Assembly: GCA_964512095.1 (NCBI GenBank)
Contig: CAZEIH010000017.1
Span: 1 to 64,000 of the forward strand
Reading direction: 5' to 3'
Length of the DNA stretch: 64,000 bases
Origin: DTU013 sp964512095
GTDB lineage: Bacteria > Bacillota > Clostridia > Acetivibrionales > DTU013
Below, in pieces: positions 37,666 to 47,180 of this stretch. The notes beneath the pieces are model-generated. The model searched no databases. It was not told where the DNA came from and saw only the letters and a program-made list of their open reading frames with translations. The position numbers and the translations under genes are program-made. Numbering within the stretch: position 1 is the first letter of the stretch; every line of letters starts with the position of its first letter.

Positions 37666-38584
37666 TCTTTACTCCCTCGTTATTATTAATTTCGATCCAG
37701 CTACCTAATAGGAAATTATCTTCCTCATTATCATAATCAGAGAAGCCGCAAGCACTATAGAAGGTTATTTCACCAAAATAGAGCTTATCTTTCACAATGT
37801 ACCAATCCACACGAACATGGTACATATTCTTTGCTATTAGCTCAGATTTGCTAATCATCTCATCCAAAAAAACAGGTCTGGGAATATCCATGTCAGATTT
37901 CGGCAAACCATTTTTTGTTTTTGAAATGTTGGTTTTTATCCAATCAGTGTCATAGTTGTCACATGTATGGTTTTGGTTAAAGCGATTCAAATGAACCTGA
38001 ATCAGCTTAGCTTTACCATTAAAGCACATCACCTTATAATCTTCAGGGGCTTCATTAGTATTAGAAATAAACTGCTCACATATGATTCTTGGCTTAACAC
38101 TCTTGTAAGGCCACTCCCTACCATACCAGTACCAATTTTGCCTCAGCCATCTGTCCAGCTTTCTGCTTGAATTCTTTAAATTCAATTTGCCTTTATCAGT
38201 ACACACAATATTGGTACTTGAACCATGGGTGCATTTAAGTACAAATTTATCCGGCAGACATTCCCACCTTATATCCTTCACATCATCATACACACCGAGC
38301 AAAGGCACCAGATAATCCTCACCAATAGTTTTAGCAACATATAACCTTACCTCATATTTATCTACATAAGTGCTATACTCGTCTTTTCTATCATTTAGCT
38401 TTAACCACTGAAGCTTTTCGCTATATAATCTTGGGCTATCTAAGTCTAATTTTTTTCCCACATACATCCTGTACATTATTTTTAAAAACAACTCATCAGG
38501 AATAATTCTGCATAACTTGAGTCTAAGTATGTGTATAATAATCAGCCTTGGTCTTTTTATTGCATATATAATTTTGTTAATCAC
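37643..38584 (-). CDS. TupA-like ATP-grasp protein
   Basis: 313 residues. It resembles the TupA-like ATP-grasp family: YSEKLQWLKLNDRKDEYSTYVDKYEVR, then LPDKFVLKCTHGSS (about 90-105), ICEQFIS and the C-terminal acidic residues FGEITFYSACG. By analogy with teichuronopeptide synthesis it could ligate an amino acid to a uronic acid carboxylate, which fits the UDP-GalA genes nearby. The GTG at 38584 is chosen because GAGG lies six bases upstream; the ATG at 38596 has no ribosome site. The start overlaps the Wzy stop. Confidence 0.82.
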   Translation of the reverse strand: MINKIIYAIKRPRLIIIHILRLKLCRIIPDELFLKIMYRMYVGKKLDLDSPRLYSEKLQWLKLNDRKDEYSTYVDKYEVRLYVAKTIGEDYLVPLLGVYDDVKDIRWECLPDKFVLKCTHGSSTNIVCTDKGKLNLKNSSRKLDRWLRQNWYWYGREWPYKSVKPRIICEQFISNTNEAPEDYKVMCFNGKAKLIQVHLNRFNQNHTCDNYDTDWIKTNISKTKNGLPKSDMDIPRPVFLDEMISKSELIAKNMYHVRVDWYIVKDKLYFGEITFYSACGFSDYDNEEDNFLLGSWIEINNNEGVKNGNTGWR

Positions 38585-39782
38585 GATTATCCTCACATTT
38601 GTTTTTATTTGTACAAAAGCAAATAGTAGACGCTAGCGCCAGCAAAATACTAAAATGCTTATTATCGTAATAAACAATTGATGGAGATAGGATTATATAG
38701 GAAATAATTATAGCCAAGAATGTAAAGCTAATTATCTCCAATGTTCTATTTTTTGAAGTTTTAAGTAAGTCTCTCACTAAAACAACATGAGTCATGTAAT
38801 ATGCTAATAGCCCAAATGCACCCACGCCTACCATTAACTCAATAAAGTTATTATGAGAATATGTACCACTGTATAGAAATCTATAATTGTCTATACCATA
38901 ACCAGTAATGGGCCTTTTAAGAAAAAATCCCAATCCTACTTTTGTCATACCATACCTAACATTAATAGATGCCTCATTAGTACTCTCTCCAGATAAAAAG
39001 GCAAAAGTATTCTCTATTCTAACCCCTATTATTTGATAAAAAAGAGGTATGTTAAAAACCAAGTAATAGGAAATCAGCAAAACACAAGTACTAACGACAA
39101 TAAATTTGAGATGCTTTGATAAACCCTTTCTGTTCTTCAAATAGGATATGATTATTATGTTTATAATAATAAAAAGCAATGATTTTCTTGATCCTGTCAA
39201 CAGAACACTCGGAATCATGACCAAAAAAAATGTCGCAAATAAATATTTTTTTTTACTTATTATCATATAGAAGCAAAAAATTGATGATATCGCTATATTC
39301 ATTCCCACAGCATTTTGATTACCTAAATCACGGCCATATCTTGTAACCATAGAAAAATCAGAATTCAAAATAATAAAAATACTAGTAAACAGCCCTGCAT
39401 AAATAAAACTTTTAACTATTACCATGACTTTTTCGTATGTATCAATATAATTGACAAGTGAAAACATAACAATCAGAATCAAGAATAAGGTTCTAACTTT
39501 TGAAATTACTGTTCTTTGATTTACTGCAAAACAAGCTGAAATTACACACGAAACGATAAACAAAGTCTGGAAAAGAATTAGCTTGTTAAAGATAATATTC
39601 TTTCTGGATACTATTATGTTTATCCATATTGATGCAACGACTATTAATGCTAAAGCATTACTAATCATGTTCAAGCCTTCTCTATATGTTAACAAATATA
39701 GGCTCATTACATAGAGAAATATTGACACGCTTGTCAACTTATCCATGCTTAATGATGGGTTTACTGCTTTATTTATTTGCAT
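38577..39782 (-). CDS. wzy: O-antigen/polysaccharide polymerase (Wzy-like)
   Basis: 401 residues with about ten hydrophobic segments and a large loop containing ITGYGIDNYRFLYSGTYSHNNFIELMVGVG (cut by membrane segments), the usual Wzy_C-type extracytoplasmic motif with the H-N-x-x-x-E pattern. It would polymerise repeat units delivered by Wzx. The ribosome site before 39782 is poor (AAGGA about 13 bases upstream); a start at residue 13 is possible. Base composition is A+T-rich relative to flanking genes, as is common for wzy. Confidence 0.85.
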   Translation of the reverse strand: MQINKAVNPSLSMDKLTSVSIFLYVMSLYLLTYREGLNMISNALALIVVASIWINIIVSRKNIIFNKLILFQTLFIVSCVISACFAVNQRTVISKVRTLFLILIVMFSLVNYIDTYEKVMVIVKSFIYAGLFTSIFIILNSDFSMVTRYGRDLGNQNAVGMNIAISSIFCFYMIISKKKYLFATFFLVMIPSVLLTGSRKSLLFIIINIIIISYLKNRKGLSKHLKFIVVSTCVLLISYYLVFNIPLFYQIIGVRIENTFAFLSGESTNEASINVRYGMTKVGLGFFLKRPITGYGIDNYRFLYSGTYSHNNFIELMVGVGAFGLLAYYMTHVVLVRDLLKTSKNRTLEIISFTFLAIIISYIILSPSIVYYDNKHFSILLALASTICFCTNKNKCEDNRD

Positions 39783-39816
39783 AATATATATTTAAGTTCC
39801 TTTACTATTACTATAA

Positions 39817-41007
39817 CTAGCCATTAATGATAGACCTAAATTCTTCTTTGCAAATTTCATAGCTAAAGTCTCTAGCTCGTGGCATGGCCCTTTTCGAATA
39901 ATAATTTACAATATCTTTGCTTTCAATTACCATATTCATAGCACCTGCTAACGCTATTTCCGAAGCATCAATATGCGTTGGATCCCAATTCTCATCATTG
40001 CATAGAGGTGGTACAATAATACCAAAATCAGCCATCTCTATATCATTACTGACATGTTTTATATCCGGATTCTTGCACAGTATTTCTCTTGGGCCTGATT
40101 TGCAGTCGGCAGCAATAATGCAGCAACCACATGCCATCGCCTCTACCATCGCATTGGGAAACCCCTCAAACAATGATGACATTACATAAATAGAGCTTGC
40201 CTTAATGAATTTGAAAGGATTATCGTGTTGCCCCATTAGCAAAACACTTTTTTCAATATTTAATGCCTTTACTAGCTGGAGGGTTTTACCGTCATTATTA
40301 TCCCGCCCTACTATTACTAGCTTTGCTTCAGGGCAATTATCATGAACAAGCTTGAAAGCCTTCACCAAGTGCCAGAAACCTTTCTGGTACATATCTCTCC
40401 CAACACTAATAAAAACCTTTCCATTATTAAAAAAGCTTGAATATTTATCTTCGATTTCTTCACTTGATTTTTCTTGTATTTCAATAATGTCATAAGGGTT
40501 GTAAATAACATTTATTTTGTCTTTCTTGATTCCGTAATGAGCTTCCATGCTACTGGCTATTACCCTTGAAACAGGTATAACAGAATCAGCACTATTATAA
40601 AGAAGCTTAATACATAGATTCGTTATCCTCGATAGCAAGGAATTCTTGTTTTCATTCAATGAATAATTTCTGATTGAAATAGCCACTTTACATTTAGGCG
40701 TCTTAGACAAAATATTAACAACATTAGGGCTATCTAAAAAACTTATCACACAATCCAGGGAGAGTTCTTTTTTGGTTTTTCTTAATAATAGAGACCTTTT
40801 TATTGTTGGAATCACTTTAAAAGAACTTTTATTTGCTTTTATATCCAAGTTAATAAGCTCTCCACAATAATCGTAATTAACAAAGGTATCTTCGAATAAA
40901 ATAATAAACACCTTAAACTCAGAGGATAAAATCTTTGATAGCCTGGAAACTACCCTTTCGGCTCCACCATTATTAAGACTCGAAATAAGCAAACCAACTT
41001 TTTTCAT
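39817..41007 (-). CDS. family 4 glycosyltransferase
   Basis: 396 residues with the GT-B fold. N-terminal GLLISSLNNGGAERVV is the acceptor-side glycine loop, and the C-terminal part has FISVGRDMYQKGF and the EX7E-type motif FEGFPNAMVEAMACG (about 262-276). It transfers a sugar to the growing lipid-linked unit in the cytoplasm; donor and linkage are not predictable. The ATG overlaps the upstream stop by four bases. Confidence 0.9.
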   Translation of the reverse strand: MKKVGLLISSLNNGGAERVVSRLSKILSSEFKVFIILFEDTFVNYDYCGELINLDIKANKSSFKVIPTIKRSLLLRKTKKELSLDCVISFLDSPNVVNILSKTPKCKVAISIRNYSLNENKNSLLSRITNLCIKLLYNSADSVIPVSRVIASSMEAHYGIKKDKINVIYNPYDIIEIQEKSSEEIEDKYSSFFNNGKVFISVGRDMYQKGFWHLVKAFKLVHDNCPEAKLVIVGRDNNDGKTLQLVKALNIEKSVLLMGQHDNPFKFIKASSIYVMSSLFEGFPNAMVEAMACGCCIIAADCKSGPREILCKNPDIKHVSNDIEMADFGIIVPPLCNDENWDPTHIDASEIALAGAMNMVIESKDIVNYYSKRAMPRARDFSYEICKEEFRSIING

Positions 41008-42062
41008 CTAATCCTCAAACCCTCTTCTTCATATAAATTTGTAATTGTATTAATAACCTTGTCTATTGTATAGCTTGATTTTATTTTTTTTCGATTCCAG
41101 TCCGACATTCTATTTCTAACATCTAAATTCTCCAGCATCTGAACTGCTTTAACTATTCCGTCTACATCTCCAATATCAACTAAAACGCCTCCCTTATCCT
41201 CAATAATGTCAGGTATGGCTCCCACCGGTGTTGCAATAATTGGAAGGCCGCATGCCATAGCTTCTAAAATAACATTAGGGAAGCCTTCTGTATGGGATGG
41301 GAATAATAATATGTCGGAATTTTGCATTTCCTCGAAAACATTTTCTCTGCTCACTTCTCCTAAAAAAATAACATTGCTAGGGTAATTCATATTCTTATAA
41401 TCATTGCAGATATAGCCCACCAATTTATAAGTGATATGTGGCATTCGCTTAGCAGCCTCTATGATGCTGTCACAGCCCTTCGTTTTAATTATGTGGCCAA
41501 CATAAATAATGCTTTTGATTCCTTTATTACCTTGGTTCCTCGGTCTTGTCTTAATCTGATTAAGATCGATGAAGTTGGGAACTACAATACTATCCTTTCC
41601 TGTTACAGCCTTAACGTGTTTAGCTGAGGCTTTATTTAGACATAAAATAGCACTACTATAATTGCAAATTTTCTTAAAAAAGTATCTAGCTACACTCCCT
41701 TTTACTTGATAAGAGGTGTCGCAATGGCAATGTATCACTAGTTTCCTAATGTCTCTTGTAATAAATGCGGCAAATAACATATCCCGAACTAGACCAAGCC
41801 TCGAACAAGATATATTTAAATGAGCAAGGTCAAATTTATTTGTATTAATTGAAGCCTTTAGCTGAGCAAGAATAGAGAAAAACCTGCCTATCTCGCCAAT
41901 AATACTTATTTTTGATAGATTTGATGCTCGCTTACCTTTTACAGCTGTATTGACTAGCTTAACATTGTGATGCTTTGTTATTATGGAATTCAAAAACACT
42001 TCTGTCCAAGTAGCTATTCCACCCTTTGGTGGTGGCAAAGGCGAAATTAGAAGTATATTCAT
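41004..42062 (-). CDS. family 4 glycosyltransferase
   Basis: 352 residues, GT-B fold. ISPLPPPKGGIATWTEVF is the N-terminal loop, IIYVGHIIKTKG opens the nucleotide-binding half, and SHTEGFPNVILEAMACGLP (about 257-275) is the retaining GT4 catalytic/donor motif. One of three GT4 enzymes in the operon. Coupled by a four-base overlap to genes on both sides. Confidence 0.9.
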   Translation of the reverse strand: MNILLISPLPPPKGGIATWTEVFLNSIITKHHNVKLVNTAVKGKRASNLSKISIIGEIGRFFSILAQLKASINTNKFDLAHLNISCSRLGLVRDMLFAAFITRDIRKLVIHCHCDTSYQVKGSVARYFFKKICNYSSAILCLNKASAKHVKAVTGKDSIVVPNFIDLNQIKTRPRNQGNKGIKSIIYVGHIIKTKGCDSIIEAAKRMPHITYKLVGYICNDYKNMNYPSNVIFLGEVSRENVFEEMQNSDILLFPSHTEGFPNVILEAMACGLPIIATPVGAIPDIIEDKGGVLVDIGDVDGIVKAVQMLENLDVRNRMSDWNRKKIKSSYTIDKVINTITNLYEEEGLRIR

Positions 42063-43186
42063 CTCTTACTCCATACGGTCATATTCACTATCTTCGCATA
42101 GCTTTGTATCAGCTTAACAACCTTCACAGACACGTTGGTATCTGCATAATCCTCTGGCATAACAGTCTCTTCATTATTCTCAAACATTGCTACGGCAAGC
42201 TCTACAGCCTGTTCCACATCATTGCCCTTGATACCGCCTATGACTATTGTACCTTTCTCCAAAACCTCAGGCCTCTCCGTTGAAGTGCGTATCAGAACAC
42301 CTGGAAAGCCAAGAATTGCTGATTCCTCCGAAAGCGTACCGCTGTCTGAGAGAACACAGTATGCATTCATCTGTAAGTGATTATAGTCAATAAACCCAAA
42401 AGGCTTCATGCTCTGAACAAGGGGGTGGAATTGGAAGCCTCGCTGCTCTATAAACCTTTTACTTCTTGGGTGCATGGAATAAATAATAGGAAGCTGATAC
42501 TTCTCAGCTATTACGTTTATAGACGCCATTAGTGCTTCAAAATTGTCCTCTAGATCAATGTTTTCCTCTCTATGTGCAGAAAGCAGCATATATCCCTTTC
42601 TACTTAGGCCTAGTCTTTCTAAAATGTCTGCTGACTCAATGGCCTCCCTATAGTTTCTAAGAACCTCCCTCATTGGCGAACCTGTTACAAAAATATTCTT
42701 GCCATCAATACCCTCAGAAAGCAAATATCGTCTGCCATATTCGGTATACGGCATATTTATATCGGAGATATGATCAACAATTTTTCTGTTAATCATTTCA
42801 GATACATTCCAGTCCCAGCACCTATTCCCCGCTTCCATATGAAATATTGGGACTTTAAGTCTCTTGGCAGATATGGCAGAAAGGGCGGAGTTGGTGTCTC
42901 CCAGTAATAAAACAGCATCAGGCTTCACCTTAACAATTATTTCATAGGATTTAGCAATAATATTTCCCATTGTCTCACCAAGAGTCTTAGCTGCACTATC
43001 CATATAAAAATCCGGCGATCTTAACTCAAGATCCTCGAAAAAAACCTGATTTAATGTATAATCCCAATTTTGTCCTGTGTGTACCAGTACATGATTAAAA
43101 TATTTGTCACATGCCTTAATACAGGCCGACAGTCGAATTATTTCAGGCCTGGTGCCAACAATCGTCATAAGCTTAAGCTTGTTCAT
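42059..43186 (-). CDS. capG: UDP-N-acetyl-L-fucosamine synthase / UDP-GlcNAc 2-epimerase family (CapG/FnlC)
   Basis: 375 residues. The UDP-GlcNAc 2-epimerase fold is shown by VGTRPEIIRL at the N-terminus, LLGDTNSALSA and HMEAGNRCWDWNVSEMINR (about 115-135), and SDSGTLSEES near 285. Its position directly after capE and capF homologs points to the CapG/WbjD/FnlC step, C-2 epimerisation to UDP-L-FucNAc, rather than plain ManNAc synthesis. The start at 43186 has GGAGG six bases upstream and begins one base after the capF stop; the longer frame to 43228 is rejected. Confidence 0.88.
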   Translation of the reverse strand: MNKLKLMTIVGTRPEIIRLSACIKACDKYFNHVLVHTGQNWDYTLNQVFFEDLELRSPDFYMDSAAKTLGETMGNIIAKSYEIIVKVKPDAVLLLGDTNSALSAISAKRLKVPIFHMEAGNRCWDWNVSEMINRKIVDHISDINMPYTEYGRRYLLSEGIDGKNIFVTGSPMREVLRNYREAIESADILERLGLSRKGYMLLSAHREENIDLEDNFEALMASINVIAEKYQLPIIYSMHPRSKRFIEQRGFQFHPLVQSMKPFGFIDYNHLQMNAYCVLSDSGTLSEESAILGFPGVLIRTSTERPEVLEKGTIVIGGIKGNDVEQAVELAVAMFENNEETVMPEDYADTNVSVKVVKLIQSYAKIVNMTVWSKR

Positions 43187-43187
43187 T

Positions 43188-44297
43188 TTAGACCTCCAAG
43201 TAATATGTATCAGGATTTTGAGGGTCAAAGCATTCGTTTGCCCACATAATAGTAACCATATCGCAGTCTCCCGTATTTACTATAGAATGAGTATATCCAG
43301 TTGGTATATCTACTACCTGTAGCTTATTACCACTCACTCTATATTCGATAATCTCTTCAACGCCTACTTTCCTGAATCTAACTACACCCTGACCTATCAC
43401 TACCAAAAATTTTTCATTTTTTGTGTGATGCCAGTGATTACCTTTTGTGATTCCAGGCTTAGAGATATTTACAGAAACCTGACCTCTATCCGGCGTTCTT
43501 ATAAACTCTGTAAATGACCCCCTACTATCACAGTTCATTTTTAAATCGTATGCGAATCCATCCTCGGGAAGAAAACTTAAATATGTACTATATAATTTCT
43601 TTACAAGAGGAGAGCTTAAATCAGGTAACGTCAGATTTTTTCTGCACTCCTTGAAGCTTTTAATTATGGAAGCCAGCTCTCCTAATTTAGTCTTATAAGT
43701 AACAGGAACACAACAATAATCCCCTGTAATCCCCGGACTGCCATTAAGAGCCCTGATAAACTCATCCATAACATCATCTATATAACAAAGGTTCATCTCT
43801 GTTTCTGGATTGTTAATCTGTATGTCCATATCTCTAGCTATATTGTTGCAATATGTTGCTACCACAGTATTGTAGTTGGGCCTACTCCACTTGCCAAAAA
43901 CATTGGGAAGCCTATATATCCACACCTTTGCACCTGTCTCATTGCTATACCTAAGCAAAAGGTCTTCTCCTGCCTTTTTGCTAATTCCATAGGGGTTATT
44001 ATTCTCGGCTTGTATTGATGATGTAATGAGAATTGGAGCCTTATTAGCATTTCTTTTTAATGATTCAAGAAGCTCGGAGGTAAAACCGTAGTTGCCCTTC
44101 ATAAAATCCTCTGGATTTTCAGGCCTGTTTACCCCTGCAAGATGAAAAACAAATTCGCAATCCTTTGTAAATTCATCTAAAAGCTTTTTGTCCGTACCCA
44201 GATCATATTCATATATATCATCATAGCCTTTGTTTCTAAGCTCAACAGCTAAATTCTTGCCTAGAAATCCTTTTGCACCAGTTATAAGTATTTTCAT
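43188..44297 (-). CDS. capF: CapF/FnlB-type bifunctional epimerase-reductase for UDP-L-FucNAc
   Basis: 369 residues in two domains. The N-terminal SDR part has GAKGFLGKNLA and the active-site Tyr/Lys in NNPYGISKKAGEDLLL. The C-terminal cupin part has GITKGNHWHHTKNEKFLVV (about 290-308) with the metal histidines. This fusion is diagnostic of CapF/WbjC/FnlB, which acts between CapE and CapG. The start overlaps the 3' end of capE by 56 bases, an unusually long overlap; GAGG lies about 12 bases upstream. Confidence 0.93.
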   Translation of the reverse strand: MKILITGAKGFLGKNLAVELRNKGYDDIYEYDLGTDKKLLDEFTKDCEFVFHLAGVNRPENPEDFMKGNYGFTSELLESLKRNANKAPILITSSIQAENNNPYGISKKAGEDLLLRYSNETGAKVWIYRLPNVFGKWSRPNYNTVVATYCNNIARDMDIQINNPETEMNLCYIDDVMDEFIRALNGSPGITGDYCCVPVTYKTKLGELASIIKSFKECRKNLTLPDLSSPLVKKLYSTYLSFLPEDGFAYDLKMNCDSRGSFTEFIRTPDRGQVSVNISKPGITKGNHWHHTKNEKFLVVIGQGVVRFRKVGVEEIIEYRVSGNKLQVVDIPTGYTHSIVNTGDCDMVTIMWANECFDPQNPDTYYLEV

Positions 44298-45315
44298 TTC
44301 TGAACCAATCCTCTAATTCATTATTAATAAAGCTCAAGCTCAAGAGTCTTTCCTTTACTTGCTCAACGTTTAAAAGCTGGGTATTATTTGAGTTGTACTC
44401 ATCCTGAGTAGATAGCACCTGGCTACCCACACTAAAGTATTTATCATAGTTCAAATCCCTGTTATCCGCCGGTATCCGGAAGAATGAGCCCATATCCTTT
44501 GCTCTTATATGCTCTTCCCTGGTAAGCAGTGTTTCATATAGCTTTTCTCCATGCCTTGTACCAATGATTTTTATTTCATTATCTGCTCTAAACAATTCTT
44601 TAACTGCCTTTGCCAAATCACCAATTGTACATGCAGGTGACTTTTGAACCATTATGTCTCCCGCCTCTGCGTTATTAAAGGCAAAAACAACAAGTTCAAC
44701 TGCTTCCTTTAGATCCATAAGAAACCTTGTCATGTTTGGATCAGTTACAGTCACCTGTTTCCCGGATTTGATCTGCTCAACAAACAGGGGTATGACAGAT
44801 CCTCTAGAAGCCATTACATTACCGTATCTAGTACCACAAATCAACGTCTTATTCGGCGACACTGTCCTCGCTTTAGCTACAAAAACCTTTTCCATCATAG
44901 CCTTCGAAATGCCCATAGCATTAATGGGGTACGCTGCCTTATCTGTCGAAAGGCAAATAACCTTCTTAACCCCACATTCTATTGCTGCGGTCAAGATATT
45001 ATCGGTGCCTATAACATTGGTTCTCACAGCCTCCAGTGGGAAAAACTCGCAAGATGGCACCTGTTTTAATGCAGCGGCATGAAATATGTAGTCAACTCCA
45101 TGTATAGCATTCTTGACACTTGATAAGTTGCGCACATCTCCAATATAGAACTTAATCTTTGGATTGTTATTCTCCTTACGCATATCATCCTGCTTTTTTT
45201 CATCCCGTGAAAATATGCGTATTTCCCCTATATCAGTATTCAGAAATCTTCTTAAAACAGCATTACCGAAGCTCCCTGTACCACCTGATATTAACAGTGT
45301 TTTGTTTTTAAACAT
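44242..45315 (-). CDS. capE: UDP-GlcNAc 4,6-dehydratase/5-epimerase (CapE/FnlA)
   Basis: 357 residues. Cytoplasmic 4,6-dehydratase with NAD site LLISGGTGSFGNAVLRR, YIGDVRN, HAAALKQVPSCEF and NAMGISKAMMEK, in which Met replaces the usual SDR tyrosine, as known for this family. It starts the UDP-L-FucNAc pathway from UDP-GlcNAc. The start at 45315 has GGGAAGG upstream; the frame open to 45393 would overlap the previous gene by 65 bases without a ribosome site. C-terminus extends into capF. Confidence 0.92.
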   Translation of the reverse strand: MFKNKTLLISGGTGSFGNAVLRRFLNTDIGEIRIFSRDEKKQDDMRKENNNPKIKFYIGDVRNLSSVKNAIHGVDYIFHAAALKQVPSCEFFPLEAVRTNVIGTDNILTAAIECGVKKVICLSTDKAAYPINAMGISKAMMEKVFVAKARTVSPNKTLICGTRYGNVMASRGSVIPLFVEQIKSGKQVTVTDPNMTRFLMDLKEAVELVVFAFNNAEAGDIMVQKSPACTIGDLAKAVKELFRADNEIKIIGTRHGEKLYETLLTREEHIRAKDMGSFFRIPADNRDLNYDKYFSVGSQVLSTQDEYNSNNTQLLNVEQVKERLLSLSFINNELEDWFRNENTYNWCKRISRQEFSC

Positions 45316-45328
45316 CTTAATACCTTCC

Positions 45329-46534
45329 CTATAAATTTGTATAGTGTTTTTCCAGAATTTCAACAGACCCTTTGAGACTAAGGTTTTCTTCAATATATTT
45401 TCTTCCGCGATTGCCCATTACAGTGAGCTTATCTGATATCGCCATTTCACTTGCTTTTTTGACAAACCCCTGAGAATCAGCTGACCAGACCCATTCACCA
45501 CATCCGGCTTCCACAATCAATTCCTTAATATCAGACACTTTATCAGTTGCAGCCAACACTGGCTTACCATATTCCATATATGAAAGGATTCTTGATGGAT
45601 AATTAGGGATTGTAAATCTTGGGTCAAGTACAATCAACCCAACATTACACTCTTTAGTAATTTCCTCATATTCATCTCTGGGAAGGTTTTCAATAACAAG
45701 AGCATTTTTTATATTGTAATACTTAACTGTTTGTTCTAGCTTGTACCTATCTGTCCCTCTTCCAACAAACAAGAAGAAAAGCCCCTCATTATCCTTGCAT
45801 TTCTCTATCACATTACATAAAAGATGAATACATTGGGGTCTTCCCATGTTGCCTCCAAATAAGAAAACACAGGCGTCCTTTGGTATTTTATATTTATCTC
45901 TCATAATTGAAGAATTTCCAGGCTTGTATTCAACCAGTTTTTTTGTATTCGGAAATATTTCTACCTTCGCCGGACTAATCCATGGATTATGTTCTAATAT
46001 ATATTGTCTATTCGCATTAGACATACACCCTATTATATCTGCTACTTTATAGAGAGTTCTCTCCTTTGTCTTGAAATATCTATAGAATATTCCACCCTTC
46101 CTCATAATGCCTAAATCTACAGCATTCTGAGGAAATATGTCCTTTAGCATCAAATATGCAGGACACTTAAATAGTCTTTTGGCCCATGCAACCAGTCCTG
46201 CATTTGTAACAGGTGGAGCCTCAAACAGTATGAAGTCAAACTGTTTATTCTTAAGGTGTTTCCTTATTCCCCATCTCATTAAAATAGGGATTTTCAGTGT
46301 AGTAATACCCTTTTCCAGTAGCCCCACATCATAGTAGTTGCCGGTAACTATTCGTAAAACCTCAAAGCCACGTTCTGTATTCATCGCTGATTCTCTTTTC
46401 TTTCTTGTCTGCTCCGAAACGGCTACAATTATCTCATGGCCCGCCTCATGCAATGCTTCAGCTAAATCAGTGTAAATTGTGGCTCCCTTTGTTGGCTCTG
46501 GAAATGATGTTGCAATATATAATACCTTCAACAC
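45329..46534 (-). CDS. family 4 glycosyltransferase, WbuB-like (possible L-FucNAc transferase)
   Basis: 401 residues of GT-B type: N-terminal YIATSFPEPTKGATIYTDL, middle MLKDIFPQNAVDLGI, C-terminal FLFGGNMGRPQCI and YPSRILSYMEYGKPVLA (about 315-331). The ordering beside capE-capF-capG resembles E. coli fnlABC-wbuB clusters, so an L-FucNAc transferase is a reasonable inference. The start codon is TTG at 46534 with GGGGTG seven bases upstream. Confidence 0.87.
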   Translation of the reverse strand: MLKVLYIATSFPEPTKGATIYTDLAEALHEAGHEIIVAVSEQTRKKRESAMNTERGFEVLRIVTGNYYDVGLLEKGITTLKIPILMRWGIRKHLKNKQFDFILFEAPPVTNAGLVAWAKRLFKCPAYLMLKDIFPQNAVDLGIMRKGGIFYRYFKTKERTLYKVADIIGCMSNANRQYILEHNPWISPAKVEIFPNTKKLVEYKPGNSSIMRDKYKIPKDACVFLFGGNMGRPQCIHLLCNVIEKCKDNEGLFFLFVGRGTDRYKLEQTVKYYNIKNALVIENLPRDEYEEITKECNVGLIVLDPRFTIPNYPSRILSYMEYGKPVLAATDKVSDIKELIVEAGCGEWVWSADSQGFVKKASEMAISDKLTVMGNRGRKYIEENLSLKGSVEILEKHYTNL

Positions 46535-46550
46535 TTCTCACCCCATCATG

Positions 46551-47180
46551 CTATACCAGCTGTATAGATTCCTTTGTACTTGATTTTAATCTGTAATGAT
46601 ACTCATTCATTTCTCGTCCCTCTTTTGTAATATAGGACTTGTTCAATTCAAAGTAGTTTTTAATATAAAAAGCATTTACTGAATCATTATTGAGCTTATC
46701 TGTTTCAAGCTTTATATAACTGAATCCATTACCATCAACTGACTCTTTTAGTGCATTAATAAGCAATGTGCCTATACCCTTGTTTTTTGTTTCGGGGAGC
46801 ACACCGATAGAGGATAGCTCAATATATGCTTCATCCCTGCTACTATCTTTGGAATATGTAAATGCTCTTAATATCCTGAACATTACCCTCGGCTTTCTAA
46901 AAAATGCTAACACACTGTAAAATGCAAAGGGAAAAAGACTTCTCCTAATTAGGTACCTATAAAAACCGCTAATGTCCCTTGAATAGGCCAAAAAGCCTAC
47001 AAGTCTGCCCTTGTCAAATGCACCTATTACATTTGATTCCTTATGGCTTATATATCCTTTATATAAATGCTTTAAAAATCCCCTGCCTAAAAAAGTGAGA
47101 AAAAAGCCAGGAAATGTTCTTATATGAATGTCAACAATATCATCTACATATTGGTTTGAGCCTAAAGCTTCAATTTTCAC
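46551..47180 (-). CDS. GNAT-family N-acetyltransferase
   Basis: 209 residues from a GTG at 47180 (AGGAG eight bases upstream; an in-frame GTG at 47189 is adjacent to that site). The GNAT acetyl-CoA motif is LSSIGVLPETKNKGIGTLLINAL (split: VLPETKNKGIGT is the key part, about 122-134), followed by YIKLETDKLNNDSVNAFYIKNYF features. It lies between the phosphoglycosyltransferase and a glycosyltransferase and follows an aminotransferase, so N-acetylation of a UDP-4-amino sugar is the likely job. Its start overlaps the preceding gene's stop. Confidence 0.85.
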   Translation of the reverse strand: MKIEALGSNQYVDDIVDIHIRTFPGFFLTFLGRGFLKHLYKGYISHKESNVIGAFDKGRLVGFLAYSRDISGFYRYLIRRSLFPFAFYSVLAFFRKPRVMFRILRAFTYSKDSSRDEAYIELSSIGVLPETKNKGIGTLLINALKESVDGNGFSYIKLETDKLNNDSVNAFYIKNYFELNKSYITKEGREMNEYHYRLKSSTKESIQLV

